Of a stretch of 64,000 nucleotides of DNA, positions 33,664 to 42,209 are shown one piece after another. The DNA comes from Roseateles sp. SL47 (GTDB lineage Bacteria > Pseudomonadota > Gammaproteobacteria > Burkholderiales > Burkholderiaceae_C). The stretch covers positions 3,224,001 through 3,288,000 of the forward strand of contig NZ_CP113068.1 of the NCBI RefSeq assembly GCF_026625885.1. The letters are read 5' to 3'. The notes under the pieces were generated by a model. That model saw only the letters and a list, made by a program, of their open reading frames with translations. It ran no database searches and was not told the origin of the DNA. Position numbers and translations under genes: made by a program. Positions within the stretch are counted from its first letter, which is position 1, and the number at the start of each line of letters is the position of its first letter.

Positions 33664-34863
33664 TCAGAAGTCCGCGTTGAGGGAGAAGTCGAAGGCGTAG
33701 TTGCGTGCGGCTGTGAACTGCCCCACGCCATAGATTCGAGGCGGGGAATAGGGGCCTGCCGAGACGGAACTGACCGTGATCGCACCGCCCGTGTACCAGT
33801 CCGTAAGCGTGCCGCTGGTTCGGGGAGCAATGGCAGCCTTGACGACAACAGTCGGGGCGGTCCGCATCGGGACGGGCGGCGAAGGGTTGGTAGCGTGGCA
33901 CCAATTTGCATTGACGCCGAACGCCAGTGCGCCCGCGCCGCTCTGGTCGCTGGTTGCGATGGTGTCGAATGCGTCCGTCTGGTAGTAGTAGCGCTGGCAA
34001 AGTGCCAGCTCCACGGGGACAGGCCGGAATTCAAACGGTGTCGAGACCGAGCCCTTTTCGAGCTGAACGCCCGTGATCTGCCAGGAGCCCATCTGCTCCA
34101 TGAGGTTGACGTCCCCAGGGGTCCGATAGAACCGACCCTGGGTCCATGCGTTCTTGGTGCCGGTGGAAAAGTTGGTACCCGACCCGAGATTCCAGTCGAT
34201 ACGCAGACCGGCGCTGGAACCGAGTCGAGCCCACACACCAGTCTGCGGACCCGGAAGAGAAATTGTCATTCGCTCCCAGGTGTTTGCTGCTGTGACCACG
34301 TAGGTGGCGATGAACTGGGTCTCCGACGCGGAAGATCCTGACGAGATTGCCACGCAGTACGTGCCGGGAATCGTGGCCTTGACCCAGAACGAAAGGATGG
34401 CCGGCGCTGCGTCCGCTGTGCCCCACGCGAAGTCGGTGAGGTTGCTGGCCTCCACCTGGTGACTGATCGTCGCGACGCGGTCGGCTGCGGGCTGCTCAGC
34501 CGTGGTGACGGATACCTTCGCGGAGTAGCCAAATCCCGGCGGCCCGTCTTGGACTTGCTGAAAGCTCACCCGACCGGTGGGCATCTCATTCCAGCCCGAG
34601 CGAAACCGGTCAACGATCCAAACGGTGGACGCGTTGGCGAAGTTCAGACCGGATTGGATGGCACCAGCTTTGCGCTGGTCGATGCGCATGTCGCCGTTGA
34701 TGATTCGATTCTTGAAGGCGAAGGTCCGCTGCGTCAGCGTGAGGTCGAGCCGCTCGATGGCCTTGGATGCGGCCCCATCGATCTCCCCGATCTTGCCGGC
34801 GACTTCTTGTGTGAGCGCGTTGGTGGAGTCCACTAACGCGGCGATTTGTTGTTCCAAACTCAT
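33664..34863 (-). CDS. Tail fibre / receptor-binding protein
   Basis: 399 aa. A short coiled-coil N-terminus (residues 1-50) is followed by the FKNRIINGDMRIDQRKAG motif and a long beta-rich region (galactose-binding-like, around VSFQQVQDGPPGFGYSAKVSV, in pieces). This is common in phage tail proteins that contact the host surface. A C-terminal beta domain ends the protein. Starting codon overlaps the end of the upstream tail gene by four bases. Host range is likely decided here, by inference. Confidence 0.8.
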   Translation of the reverse strand: MSLEQQIAALVDSTNALTQEVAGKIGEIDGAASKAIERLDLTLTQRTFAFKNRIINGDMRIDQRKAGAIQSGLNFANASTVWIVDRFRSGWNEMPTGRVSFQQVQDGPPGFGYSAKVSVTTAEQPAADRVATISHQVEASNLTDFAWGTADAAPAILSFWVKATIPGTYCVAISSGSSASETQFIATYVVTAANTWERMTISLPGPQTGVWARLGSSAGLRIDWNLGSGTNFSTGTKNAWTQGRFYRTPGDVNLMEQMGSWQITGVQLEKGSVSTPFEFRPVPVELALCQRYYYQTDAFDTIATSDQSGAGALAFGVNANWCHATNPSPPVPMRTAPTVVVKAAIAPRTSGTLTDWYTGGAITVSSVSAGPYSPPRIYGVGQFTAARNYAFDFSLNADF

Positions 34864-35369
34864 GTCTTGGCTCCGTGTAGATAGGGATGAAGTTGCAAGC
34901 GCTGCAGGTCAACGATGGCCTTGGCCATTGCTGCAAACTCTTCGGCGAGTGAGAGGTTCAGGTCTCCGGTCGATTCGATGGTGACGGACCCGGCGGGGAC
35001 GCCTGAGAGCGCCAGGTCAAAGCCGAGGAGAAGATCAACAGAGGGCGCCTTGTAGGCAAGCGGCCTGGCTGGATCACTCCAGATCGCGAGGAACGTGCCA
35101 TCAGACAGGACGAAGCCCACCTCGCGGACCCAGAACTCGGAGTCGCCATCCGCGATAGCAGCGATGTGAAGTTGCCGCGCCCCCTGGACTTTCCCGTCAG
35201 AAACCGGGAACCGGGCGCGCTCGTTTCGGAGCGAGGTCTGCGCCTGGCTGGGTGTGTACGCGGCATCGCCGAGCGCCACATGAGTGATCTGTGCGGACAG
35301 GCCATCCCCTGTCTTGCGAAGGATGGCGGCCAGGCCGGCTTCAAGTGTTGTCGTGACAAGGGATGTCAT
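34860..35369 (-). CDS. H: Tail-fibre N-terminal (gpH-like) protein
   Basis: 169 aa, corresponding to the conserved N-terminal domain of P2 tail fibre H (THVALGDAAYTP, REVGFVLSDGTFLAIWSDP, VDLLLGFDLALSGVP). In P2 this domain heads one long fibre protein; here it is a separate gene, with the distal fibre in the next gene. It probably forms the attachment point on the baseplate. Confidence 0.82.
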   Translation of the reverse strand: MTSLVTTTLEAGLAAILRKTGDGLSAQITHVALGDAAYTPSQAQTSLRNERARFPVSDGKVQGARQLHIAAIADGDSEFWVREVGFVLSDGTFLAIWSDPARPLAYKAPSVDLLLGFDLALSGVPAGSVTIESTGDLNLSLAEEFAAMAKAIVDLQRLQLHPYLHGAKT

Positions 35370-36013
35370 GCGGAGTCCATGCTCATTCGAAGAATCGAAG
35401 CGATGCGGGCGGCGGTGCCGAGCCGCAGCGGCTGCGTGGCGGGAGTTGGTTGTACGGCCCGAGCATCGAGGGACGGTCGAGCCAAGCTAGCGGCCCGGAC
35501 GGCGCAGGCCAGTCGCAAGTCCTGTCCAAAGGAGGCGCCGACCTGGAGTTCGTAGTGGCTGCGCTCGTTTTTCACGGCATTCACCATCCGCCGGATTCGG
35601 TCGTAGAGTTCCAGGTCGATCAGCGCGGTGGATGCGTCGGAGCCACTGGAGCCTGTCCAGACGGTTAGGGTGAAGGTGTAAGGAGCCCCCCCAGTTGCTT
35701 GCCATTCGCGCAGATCGACCGTGGCGTCGATGGCTGCGAGAACTCGCCGGATTGCTCCCGCCGTACCTTTGCGCTGGTGGATCTCCACAGAGCTACGAAC
35801 CAGGGCGCGACGTGATGCCTCGGTGAACGCCCCTTGCCAGCCTTCTGTGGAGCAGGCCCAGGCGAGCCAAGGCAGCACCGACGCAGGAATCCGAGCGGAG
35901 TCCGCAAGGGTGCGGAGCACGCCTGGATCGACCTGCGGCGCAAGGACGACTGCGGCAGCTCTCTCGAGCGCGCTTGCCGAGGGCGGCAGTAGATTCCCCG
36001 ATGCAGTGCTCAT
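35366..36013 (-). CDS. I: Baseplate/tail protein gpI
   Basis: 215 aa, P2 gpI family (LPPSASALERAAAV; ASVLPWLAWACSTEGW; IHQRKGTAGAIRRVL). It links baseplate and fibres. ATGA overlaps with gpJ upstream and gpH downstream show a single translational unit. Confidence 0.92.
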   Translation of the reverse strand: MSTASGNLLPPSASALERAAAVVLAPQVDPGVLRTLADSARIPASVLPWLAWACSTEGWQGAFTEASRRALVRSSVEIHQRKGTAGAIRRVLAAIDATVDLREWQATGGAPYTFTLTVWTGSSGSDASTALIDLELYDRIRRMVNAVKNERSHYELQVGASFGQDLRLACAVRAASLARPSLDARAVQPTPATQPLRLGTAARIASILRMSMDSA

Positions 36014-37005
36014 GCCAAGGTCTTGCTGATCATGACAGCGGTGCAGTTCGGGAAGTGCCGCAGGTCTGTCGCCACATCTTGGGCCGGTGCAGTCAGTCGC
36101 ACGTTGTGAACCCCAGAGATGTGCAGGGCGGCGAATATCGCTGAGCGAGACATCAGGCCGCCAAGCTTGCGAGCCGCTGCAATGGCATCGTTGAGGCGCG
36201 CGGTTGCCGAGGCGACAACCACTTCGTGGTCGGGGCCATCCTCCAGCTCCAGCACGGCGTTGACTTCATAGTCCGTTGGTTTTCCCGCCAGAACGCGTGG
36301 CCTGTCCGTGAGCGGGCGGACTTCGTCGGCGGACAACGCGGATTGCGTCAGTTCCACGAGCGCTTGACTGGTTAAGGTGGCATTGCTCTGGGGCAGGACC
36401 GTGACGGTGACATCACCTGGAAGGGGGGAATCCAGTCCTGCGATGTAGGTGCAGACCAGCACGATGGCGCCGGCCGGGAGCTGGGCGCGCAGGTCGGTCG
36501 ATACCTCGACCAGGTCGAAGGTGGGGGAGTCGATGGACGCGTCCGCGATCTGCGCGTGCGCAGAAAGCGCATGGTAGTGGTAGGCCCCGCGACTTCCAGC
36601 CACAGCAAGGCCCTCAAGAGCCATTTGGCAGCGATAGCGCAGGCGCGAATCGCTCTCGTAGACGGCGGCCACGGGCGGGACTGCCTCCAGGTCGGCTGGC
36701 GTGATCAATAGCCGCGTGACGCCGTAGTCGGCCGCACGGTTGTCCAAGTCAGTTCCCTGCGCATAGGCGAGCAAGGAGGCTTTGGCTGCCTCGTTTACGC
36801 GCTGGCGCAGGAGCAGCTCGCGGTATGCCCCCTCCTGGAGTAGCTTTGTCAACGGCTCGGACTCCAAGGCGAGGACCTCCGCCACGCTGGAGCGTGTGTC
36901 CTCTGGGAGCAATGCCAGGAGAGCGGCCTTGCGCTCCGAAAAAATGGTCTCGTAATCCAGCGCCTCCACAACAGCAGGCGCGGGCAGTTGGGATAGGTCG
37001 ATCAC
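36010..37005 (-). CDS. J: Baseplate assembly protein gpJ
   Basis: 331 aa, P2 gpJ/baseplate wedge family (IDLSQLPAPAVVEALDYETIFSE, in pieces; ASLLAYAQGTDLDNRAADYGV; ISGVHNVRLTAP). Forms the baseplate wedge with gpW and gpI. Full length, ATG 37005 overlapping the gpW stop. Confidence 0.95.
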   Translation of the reverse strand: MIDLSQLPAPAVVEALDYETIFSERKAALLALLPEDTRSSVAEVLALESEPLTKLLQEGAYRELLLRQRVNEAAKASLLAYAQGTDLDNRAADYGVTRLLITPADLEAVPPVAAVYESDSRLRYRCQMALEGLAVAGSRGAYHYHALSAHAQIADASIDSPTFDLVEVSTDLRAQLPAGAIVLVCTYIAGLDSPLPGDVTVTVLPQSNATLTSQALVELTQSALSADEVRPLTDRPRVLAGKPTDYEVNAVLELEDGPDHEVVVASATARLNDAIAAARKLGGLMSRSAIFAALHISGVHNVRLTAPAQDVATDLRHFPNCTAVMISKTLA

Positions 37006-37364
37006 AGAGAGGCCCTCGATTGCAGCGGCAGCACCAGGCTGATGGAGCGTTGCGCGCCTTCCAGCGGCCGGTAGACACCCTCCAGCTCCACGATGACCTG
37101 GCCGGCCCGCTCACCGGTGGCCAGGCTGACCTTGCTCAGCTTGAGACGGGGTTCCCAGCGCATGAGGGCCGTGGCCGTGGCGGCATAGATCCGCACCCGT
37201 GTGGCGCCGTTGTCCGGGTGGTCGATCAGTTCGGGCAGAAGACTGCCGTAAGTGCGGCGAGCGATGCGGCTGCCGATGGGGGTCATCAGGATGTCGGCGA
37301 TGCTCTGGCGCAGGTGGTCGATGCCATCCAAAGAGCCGCCTGTGGCCTTGCTCATTCCGCTCAT
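37002..37364 (-). CDS. W: Baseplate protein gpW
   Basis: 120 aa, gpW/gp25-like baseplate wedge component (LRQSIADILMTPIGSRIARRTYGS, in pieces; LPELIDHPDN; EPRLKLSKV). The gp25-family core around RRxYGS is clear. Overlaps gpV and gpJ by four bases each. Confidence 0.95.
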   Translation of the reverse strand: MSGMSKATGGSLDGIDHLRQSIADILMTPIGSRIARRTYGSLLPELIDHPDNGATRVRIYAATATALMRWEPRLKLSKVSLATGERAGQVIVELEGVYRPLEGAQRSISLVLPLQSRASL

Positions 37365-38038
37365 ACCGGCCGCCCCGAGGTTTCCGTGCCGGTGCGGACC
37401 TTGTCGTGAACATGGCTGACGACGCTGATCCCGCTCACGACCAGGTCCGGAGTGCCGCTGATGCCAGAGTCGCTGAGTGTGATCTCGCTGGCGCCAACCC
37501 GCAGCGTGAGGGAGGTCGCAGATTCAATGACCAAGGCCCCGCTGGCCTGGATGGAAACGGAGCCGCCCACCTGGACAGACGAACTACCGCCAACCTTGGC
37601 CAGCAGGTCCTTGGCGGCATGCAGCTTGATGTTGGCATCGGCCTGCAGCAGGATGTCACCTACGCATTGCAAAAGCGCGCGGTGGCTCTCGTGGTTGTAT
37701 TCGAGGAGAGTTCCGTCCGGATACAGCTTGGCCTCGGTGGTCGCGCGTGAGTCATTCGCTGGGATGACCTCGCTGAAGAGACCCACAAGCGCCACAGCGT
37801 TGGCGGGGTCGCCGCCTGGGGCGAGCAGGAGGCATTGCTCGCCGATGGTGGGTGGGCTCCATTCGCGCACCGCTCCTGCGCGGCGCGCGAACCAACGGAC
37901 CCATGTGGACAGCAAGCTGCCATTGCGCACCCGCACCAGCGCCCCGGACACATCGACCTCTTCGATGGTGCCGGGGCGCAGGAGGTTTTCAAGGCGGCGA
38001 ATCAGCTCGCTGACATCGGGGGATTCCATTGCGCCCAT
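37361..38038 (-). CDS. V: Baseplate spike protein gpV
   Basis: 225 aa from ATG 38038 (GAGG upstream); 38065 and 38029 are alternatives. P2 gpV family: an OB-fold (VDVSGALVRVRNGSLLSTWVRW) and a beta-helical spike with metal-binding-style end (SVVSHVHDKV). The trimeric spike pierces the host outer membrane on contraction. Confidence 0.94.
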   Translation of the reverse strand: MGAMESPDVSELIRRLENLLRPGTIEEVDVSGALVRVRNGSLLSTWVRWFARRAGAVREWSPPTIGEQCLLLAPGGDPANAVALVGLFSEVIPANDSRATTEAKLYPDGTLLEYNHESHRALLQCVGDILLQADANIKLHAAKDLLAKVGGSSSVQVGGSVSIQASGALVIESATSLTLRVGASEITLSDSGISGTPDLVVSGISVVSHVHDKVRTGTETSGRPV

Positions 38039-38105
38039 GTTGCCGACATACCTCGCGCGAGGCACGTCCGGCGCGGTCTGCCCGAGTTGGGCAATCCAAA
38101 GCCAA

Positions 38106-38336
38106 TCAGGTGGCGTCGTTCAGGGCGGCACTGGCTCGTCGGAGTAGGTCGGCGTGGGGGCGCATGAGCGCAGCAATCCCACCGGCAGACACCGGCTTGT
38201 CGGCCTTTGCCAGCAGGTCAATCAGGGCGCTCAGGCCATCGTCCACTTGATTGATGGAACGGACGATTTCGGCGATAGACGGTGAGGAGATGGACGGGCT
38301 TGTGTTGGTGGCCGTCCCTGGCTTGTTGGAGCGCAT
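38106..38336 (-). CDS. Small helical phage protein (DUF1484-like), first paralogue
   Basis: 76 aa, Ser/Thr-rich start followed by helices (GLSALIDLLAKADKPVSAGG then ALMRPHADLLRRASAALN). It shares its core layout (GL-x-x-LIDLL-x-KA ... LRP-H-x-x-L-x-x-A-x-x-x-LN) with the protein at 49,425-49,655. Such small proteins are common in Ralstonia/Burkholderia P2-like phages. Function unknown. Confidence 0.65.
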   Translation of the reverse strand: MRSNKPGTATNTSPSISSPSIAEIVRSINQVDDGLSALIDLLAKADKPVSAGGIAALMRPHADLLRRASAALNDAT

Positions 38337-38432
38337 GTTGTACTGCGTTGTTGTGTAACGGAGTGTGTAGAGTGGGTGCGCAAGGGCGCATGCACAAGCC
38401 GTGGCGCTCCATCAGTCGCACCAGTAAGTCGC

Positions 38433-38891
38433 TCAAGTTTTGTCGGCCAGGGACTGGAGCACTTTGTCGCGGATGGCTTCGCGCTCCAGGGGTGTCAGGC
38501 CGAGTAGCCGGCGCGCCGCGTACTGGACCTCAGGGCCATCGGGTCTGACACGATCTCGCAGGCCGAGCTGGTGAACGGAGGCAATGCGGGCCACTCGGCC
38601 AGCAAAGCCTACGCTGGCCTCATCGGCGGTTGCATCCACCCTGAGGTGCTTGGCGGCCCGGATCCTGGAGAACATGGCGCCACGGCGGATGTGGCCCTTC
38701 AACTCCAGGAGCGTGACCTTGCGCGGCTCATAGGCCGAGCCGTCTGGATTTAACTGAGCAGCGATTCGCTGTTGCTGCGAGCGGCGCAGATCGCGCGCCA
38801 GCTCGCGAGCGAGGCGGCGCCGAGCTGCAGGGCCGAGCTGGTCAATGAGTGGTGACAGCCAATCGTCCAGCGCTCTGAGGTCGTCGGTCAT
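38433..38891 (-). CDS. S: Tail completion protein gpS
   Basis: 152 aa, P2 gpS/virion morphogenesis family (LDDWLSPLIDQLGPAARRRLAREL, in pieces; RIAAQLNPDGSAYEPRK; ARIASVHQLGLRDRV). It completes the tail end. Its ATG overlaps the gpR stop. Confidence 0.94.
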   Translation of the reverse strand: MTDDLRALDDWLSPLIDQLGPAARRRLARELARDLRRSQQQRIAAQLNPDGSAYEPRKVTLLELKGHIRRGAMFSRIRAAKHLRVDATADEASVGFAGRVARIASVHQLGLRDRVRPDGPEVQYAARRLLGLTPLEREAIRDKVLQSLADKT

Positions 38892-39379
38892 GTCTTGACT
38901 GGGAATGCCCAGGCCGCCAGCCGCTCACCCTGAAAGAACACCTCCCAGGTCTCCCCACTGGGAGTTGCGCCAGCATGTGCTGGTTCGCCGAGATGCTTCA
39001 CGTCGAGGCCGATGCCGCCGTCTCGTGGCCGCACGAGCACGCGCTCCGTAAGGTCCACCTCGATGGAGAGATCCACGGTCGCTGCGTTGAGAAACTCCAC
39101 TTCGAAACGCAGCGCCTTCTCGCGAAGGTCCGGGTTCTCTGCGATTTCCGGCTGGTTGAGCTGCAACCAGGCAAGCAGGGGCACCATGATGGCGTCCGCG
39201 TGGTCGGCGTAGTCAAGCAGGACCAGGTTCAGCGTGTAGCGGTACTCAAAGGAGAGCGACTCACCGCCCGCGCTGACCAGCTTGCCGTCCCGGATGAAGA
39301 CGGCAAGCTTGTCCGGATCGCGCTTCAGCGCAGGCACAGCGCTGCAGAGGTGCTGACGCAGGCTATTGGGCTTGAGCAT
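38888..39379 (-). CDS. R: Tail completion protein gpR
   Basis: 163 aa, P2 gpR family (MLKPNSLRQHLCSAVPAL; EYRYTLNLVLLDYADHAD; PLLAWLQLNQPEI). Works with gpS at the tail terminus. Overlaps the Rz spanin gene by 17 bases. Confidence 0.94.
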   Translation of the reverse strand: MLKPNSLRQHLCSAVPALKRDPDKLAVFIRDGKLVSAGGESLSFEYRYTLNLVLLDYADHADAIMVPLLAWLQLNQPEIAENPDLREKALRFEVEFLNAATVDLSIEVDLTERVLVRPRDGGIGLDVKHLGEPAHAGATPSGETWEVFFQGERLAAWAFPVKT

Positions 39380-39908
39380 GGCCCGCCAACTCGTCCAGTT
39401 GTTTCTTCACCGCGTTGTAGCGGTCGATGACGGCGTTGAGCTGGAGGATGGCGGCGTTGCCGTCGGTGGCAATGGCGTCAAGATCTGCTGCAGCCGCTGG
39501 CGCAAGTTCGGCTCGCGCTTCGTGCCCAGCTCCGGCGGCAAGGCTGGGATCTCCACTGGCTTGGCCTGTACAAGTCGGACTGGGGGCGACGATGGGGACT
39601 GACACCCGGACATTCCCGCTACGAAGGCCAGCCACAAGGCGGTCATGCTGATCTTTTTCATTGGCGATGGTTCTGCTGAAGGACTGCATAGCGGCGGCCA
39701 GCTCGTCACGCATGGCTGCCTCGGTGGCGCGATAGCGCTGGTTCTGCGCTGCCTGGGCTGCGGCTTGTTGTGCAGACATGGCCTGTTCACGGAGATCCGC
39801 CGCCTGGCGTTCTGCTTCGGAGCCGCGCATCTGTCCGTGCAGCTCACCGAGCCAGAAGGCGATCAACGCGGACGCGATCAGGAGTAGGGTGTTGGCCTTC
39901 CGCTTCAC
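39363..39908 (-). CDS. Rz: Inner-membrane spanin Rz (LysB-like)
   Basis: 181 aa. One N-terminal signal-anchor helix (ANTLLLIASALIAFWLGELHG) is followed by a long Ala/Gln-rich periplasmic coiled coil. This is the i-spanin design that, with Rz1, fuses inner and outer membranes in the last step of lysis. It overlaps the endolysin gene by four bases and contains the Rz1 gene in another frame. Confidence 0.88.
   Translation of the reverse strand: MKRKANTLLLIASALIAFWLGELHGQMRGSEAERQAADLREQAMSAQQAAAQAAQNQRYRATEAAMRDELAAAMQSFSRTIANEKDQHDRLVAGLRSGNVRVSVPIVAPSPTCTGQASGDPSLAAGAGHEARAELAPAAAADLDAIATDGNAAILQLNAVIDRYNAVKKQLDELAGHAQAQ
39407..39661 (-). CDS. Rz1: Outer-membrane spanin Rz1, nested inside Rz
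   Basis: 84-aa lipoprotein wholly embedded in Rz in a different frame. It starts MKKISMTALWLAFVAGMSGC with lipobox AGMSGC (Cys20), followed by a Pro/Ser-rich body (SPSSPPVRL, EIPALPPELG, PLPPTATPPS). This is the standard Rz/Rz1 nested arrangement. Confidence 0.88.
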   Translation of the reverse strand: MKKISMTALWLAFVAGMSGCQSPSSPPVRLVQAKPVEIPALPPELGTKREPNLRQRLQQILTPLPPTATPPSSSSTPSSTATTR

Positions 39909-40480
39909 GACTGAAGCTCCATGCAGCGGCTATGCCGGGCCTGCTGCCGTGTCCAGACGCCTAGGCAGACCTTGTTGCCGGGTTGGGCGCAGTCAAACTG
40001 CCAGCGGACTGGGTGGCCGGCCGCATTGCGCTTGGATACCGTCCAGCCGTCGTGAGGACGGGAGTCGCTCATGAATCGATAGCTCAGCAGTGCGTCGCAC
40101 GCCTGGGCGTAGCGCTGGGCTCGGAGGTGGACGGCGACGGCAGATGCACAGAAGGTTGGAACACCGTACTGGTAGGCAAAGTCCATGTAGAGGTCGAACT
40201 CGCCCTGGTGGAGCGGCACGTCGATGCACTTCTTGATGTCGGCCTCCGCCTGTGCGGTATAGGCCAGCGTCCGCTGCAGCGCCTTGACGGGGGTTGTCCG
40301 ATCTCCCAGGCGTACCGGGCTGCCGTCAAGGTGGGTGGTGCTGCCGAATCCGAGCGTCGGCACATCACCCTTGACCGGGACGGCAGCCTGCTCCATATAG
40401 TTCTCGCGAGTGGCGAGGCCCACCAGGCCGGCGGCGCTGAGACTGAGGGCACCGATGACGATGCGAGGGGCGCGGCTCAT
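39905..40480 (-). CDS. SAR-type endolysin (GH24 lysozyme)
   Basis: 191 aa from ATG 40480 (the longer frame upstream belongs to another gene). Glycoside hydrolase 24 lysozyme that cuts peptidoglycan. The catalytic set is visible as Glu30, Asp39 and Thr42 in NYMEQAAVPVKGDVPTLGFG. The N-terminus (PRIVIGALSLSAAGLVGLA) is a weakly hydrophobic, Ala/Gly-rich signal-anchor-release segment rather than a cleavable signal. ATGA overlaps with the holin-like gene and Rz complete a lysis cassette. Confidence 0.88.
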   Translation of the reverse strand: MSRAPRIVIGALSLSAAGLVGLATRENYMEQAAVPVKGDVPTLGFGSTTHLDGSPVRLGDRTTPVKALQRTLAYTAQAEADIKKCIDVPLHQGEFDLYMDFAYQYGVPTFCASAVAVHLRAQRYAQACDALLSYRFMSDSRPHDGWTVSKRNAAGHPVRWQFDCAQPGNKVCLGVWTRQQARHSRCMELQS

Positions 40481-40737
40481 GCATCCTCCTCCTGGGGCTT
40501 GGTGAGTGGCGCGCCGGACTTCTTGCGCAGCCAAGTCCCCACAGTCGTCTCCTCCCGCCACCACTTGCGCAGCAGGTAGGCAATCTGCAGCACCACCAAG
40601 ACGCCTGAGAGAACCGCCGTCCAGTTCACGGACGACCACCACGGCGCCGAGAAGAAGGTCAGGCCGCCAGCCGGTACGGTTTTGGTGGCCACCTCGGTGG
40701 CGAGGTCCTTGATTTCTTTTTCGAGAATCACGATCAA
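40477..40737 (-). CDS. Holin-like small membrane protein
   Basis: About 86 aa, starting at TTG 40737 (overlapping the gpX stop) or GTG 40731; no ATG is available. One clear membrane helix (NWTAVLSGVLVVLQIAYLL) is followed by a basic tail (RKWWREE...RKKSG). Position directly before a SAR endolysin suggests a holin or pinholin, but a single helix is fewer than most, so the role is tentative. Confidence 0.65.
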   Translation of the reverse strand: MIVILEKEIKDLATEVATKTVPAGGLTFFSAPWWSSVNWTAVLSGVLVVLQIAYLLRKWWREETTVGTWLRKKSGAPLTKPQEEDA

Positions 40738-40934
40738 GTCCAGAGCTGCACCATGTCGCGGGTGCTGGGTTTGGGGGTGGGGAGTTCCACGAGCAGGCCC
40801 ACCGGCAGGATGGGACCCCACTCGGCCAGGCCGGGGTTGAGGAGGAGCGTGTCGGCCACGACGCCGTCTGTGCGGCCGAGGTGGCGCCAACACAGCGCAT
40901 CGACCGTGTCGCCCTGAAGGGTGCGGACCTGCAT
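40734..40934 (-). CDS. X: Tail protein gpX (LysM-like)
   Basis: 66 aa, P2 gpX family: VRTLQGDTVDALCWRHLG, then LLNPGLAEWGPILPVGLLVELP, a short LysM-like fold. The start overlaps the gpL stop (TGATG). Confidence 0.93.
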   Translation of the reverse strand: MQVRTLQGDTVDALCWRHLGRTDGVVADTLLLNPGLAEWGPILPVGLLVELPTPKPSTRDMVQLWT

Positions 40935-41404
40935 CAGATCAGCTCCACCGTGGTGCGGCGGCGGCCGACCAGGTCAGCGATGGCCCACCGCACATCTCGT
41001 CGAAGGCCGTCCAGCCGCAGCTCCAGCTTCTCTGCAGCCTTGTCCCCGGCCCCGGTCGTATCAAAGTCGCGGTAGGCCTCCACCAGGCTGGCTTGCACGC
41101 CGGCATACACGGCCCGCCGATAGCACTGCAGCTTCACGCTCTCGCCATTCAGCGCGGCGGCGGGGACCTTGGCCAGCGAGGCGTGGCCGGCGTATTGCTG
41201 AGCCTCCTGGTAACTCGCCAGCTCTGCATTGACGCTGCCCATGGCGTCCAGCGCTGCGTGGCGCAGGCGCTCGGACGTGACCGTGCCATCCAGGCGGACC
41301 GTCTTGCGAAGGTCTGCCAGGTCAATGTCCGGGAACCACCCGTTGTTGGTCAGGGTGGGTTCGTCCGCTGCGGCGGGGGAGGGTGGGGTTCCGAGGAAGC
41401 TCAT
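40934..41404 (-). CDS. L: Head completion protein gpL
   Basis: 156 aa, P2 gpL family (NNGWFPDIDLADLRKTVRLD; GSVNAELASYQ; WAIADLVGRRRTTVELI). Closes filled heads before tail joining. Intact. Confidence 0.94.
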   Translation of the reverse strand: MSFLGTPPSPAAADEPTLTNNGWFPDIDLADLRKTVRLDGTVTSERLRHAALDAMGSVNAELASYQEAQQYAGHASLAKVPAAALNGESVKLQCYRRAVYAGVQASLVEAYRDFDTTGAGDKAAEKLELRLDGLRRDVRWAIADLVGRRRTTVELI

Positions 41405-41496
41405 GGTGTAGGTCGGCGGTGGTCGGGCGTCACGCGGTGGGGCCAGGGCCTTGAGCGATCAACCCGAGCCGCCGGGGTTCCGGGGTCCGGAAACGG

Positions 41497-42207
41497 TCAG
41501 GCGCCGGAGTCGTCGGCGGCCTTCAGCCGACGCTCCAGGCGCTCAATGTCCTTTTTCACGCCCACTTGCTCGAAGAGCTCGTAGGCGCGGCGGCACTGCT
41601 GCAGCGCCAGGCGCGCGGCGGGCAAGTCGAGCTGGTTGACGTCCACCTCGCTGCCGCCGCGACGGCCCATGTAGGCGTAGCCCAGGGCCTTGTGGACCTT
41701 GGCGCGTGCCTGGTCGGGGGTGTCTTCGCCCTGCGTCATTTCGCAGATCTGCTCCAAGACGCGGATGCACTCGCTGCCGAACAGGGTCTTGCCCGAGAGC
41801 GCGGCGCCGCCGATCTCGTCGAGCAGCACGGTGGCCAGGTTGCGGTCGTACTGATCGGGCATCTTCAGCCCATGGGCCAGCGCATAGCGGGCGACCATGA
41901 GCGCGGTGCCGAAGTCACCGACATCGATCAACCAGACCAGCACGGTCATGAGCACCTGGTCCTGCGCGCCCTGGCCGTGCTCCAGGGTCTGTTCCACCCA
42001 ATCCCGATAGGCGGGGAGGAAGACGCGCTTGGCCTCGATCTTGCGCTCCACGGACTGAATGTCGCGGAGCTGGCGCCGGTGCTCGACGAGCTGGGCCAGC
42101 ATTAGCTCATAGGCGCCGCCAACCACTTCCCCGCCGGCCGGCGCTGCGGCAGCGGAAAGAGCCGCGAGCGTGCGGGCGCGGTGGGCGCGGGCAGGACTGA
42201 GGCTCAT
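41497..42207 (-). CDS. M: Terminase small (endonuclease) subunit gpM
   Basis: 236 aa, P2 gpM family (SPARAHRARTLAALSAA; YELMLAQLVEHRRQLRDIQS; RDWVEQTLEHGQGAQDQVLM, VWLIDVGDFGTAL). Cuts cos ends together with gpP. It begins two bases after the capsid gene ends. Confidence 0.95.
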   Translation of the reverse strand: MSLSPARAHRARTLAALSAAAAPAGGEVVGGAYELMLAQLVEHRRQLRDIQSVERKIEAKRVFLPAYRDWVEQTLEHGQGAQDQVLMTVLVWLIDVGDFGTALMVARYALAHGLKMPDQYDRNLATVLLDEIGGAALSGKTLFGSECIRVLEQICEMTQGEDTPDQARAKVHKALGYAYMGRRGGSEVDVNQLDLPAARLALQQCRRAYELFEQVGVKKDIERLERRLKAADDSGA

Positions 42208-42209
42208 GA

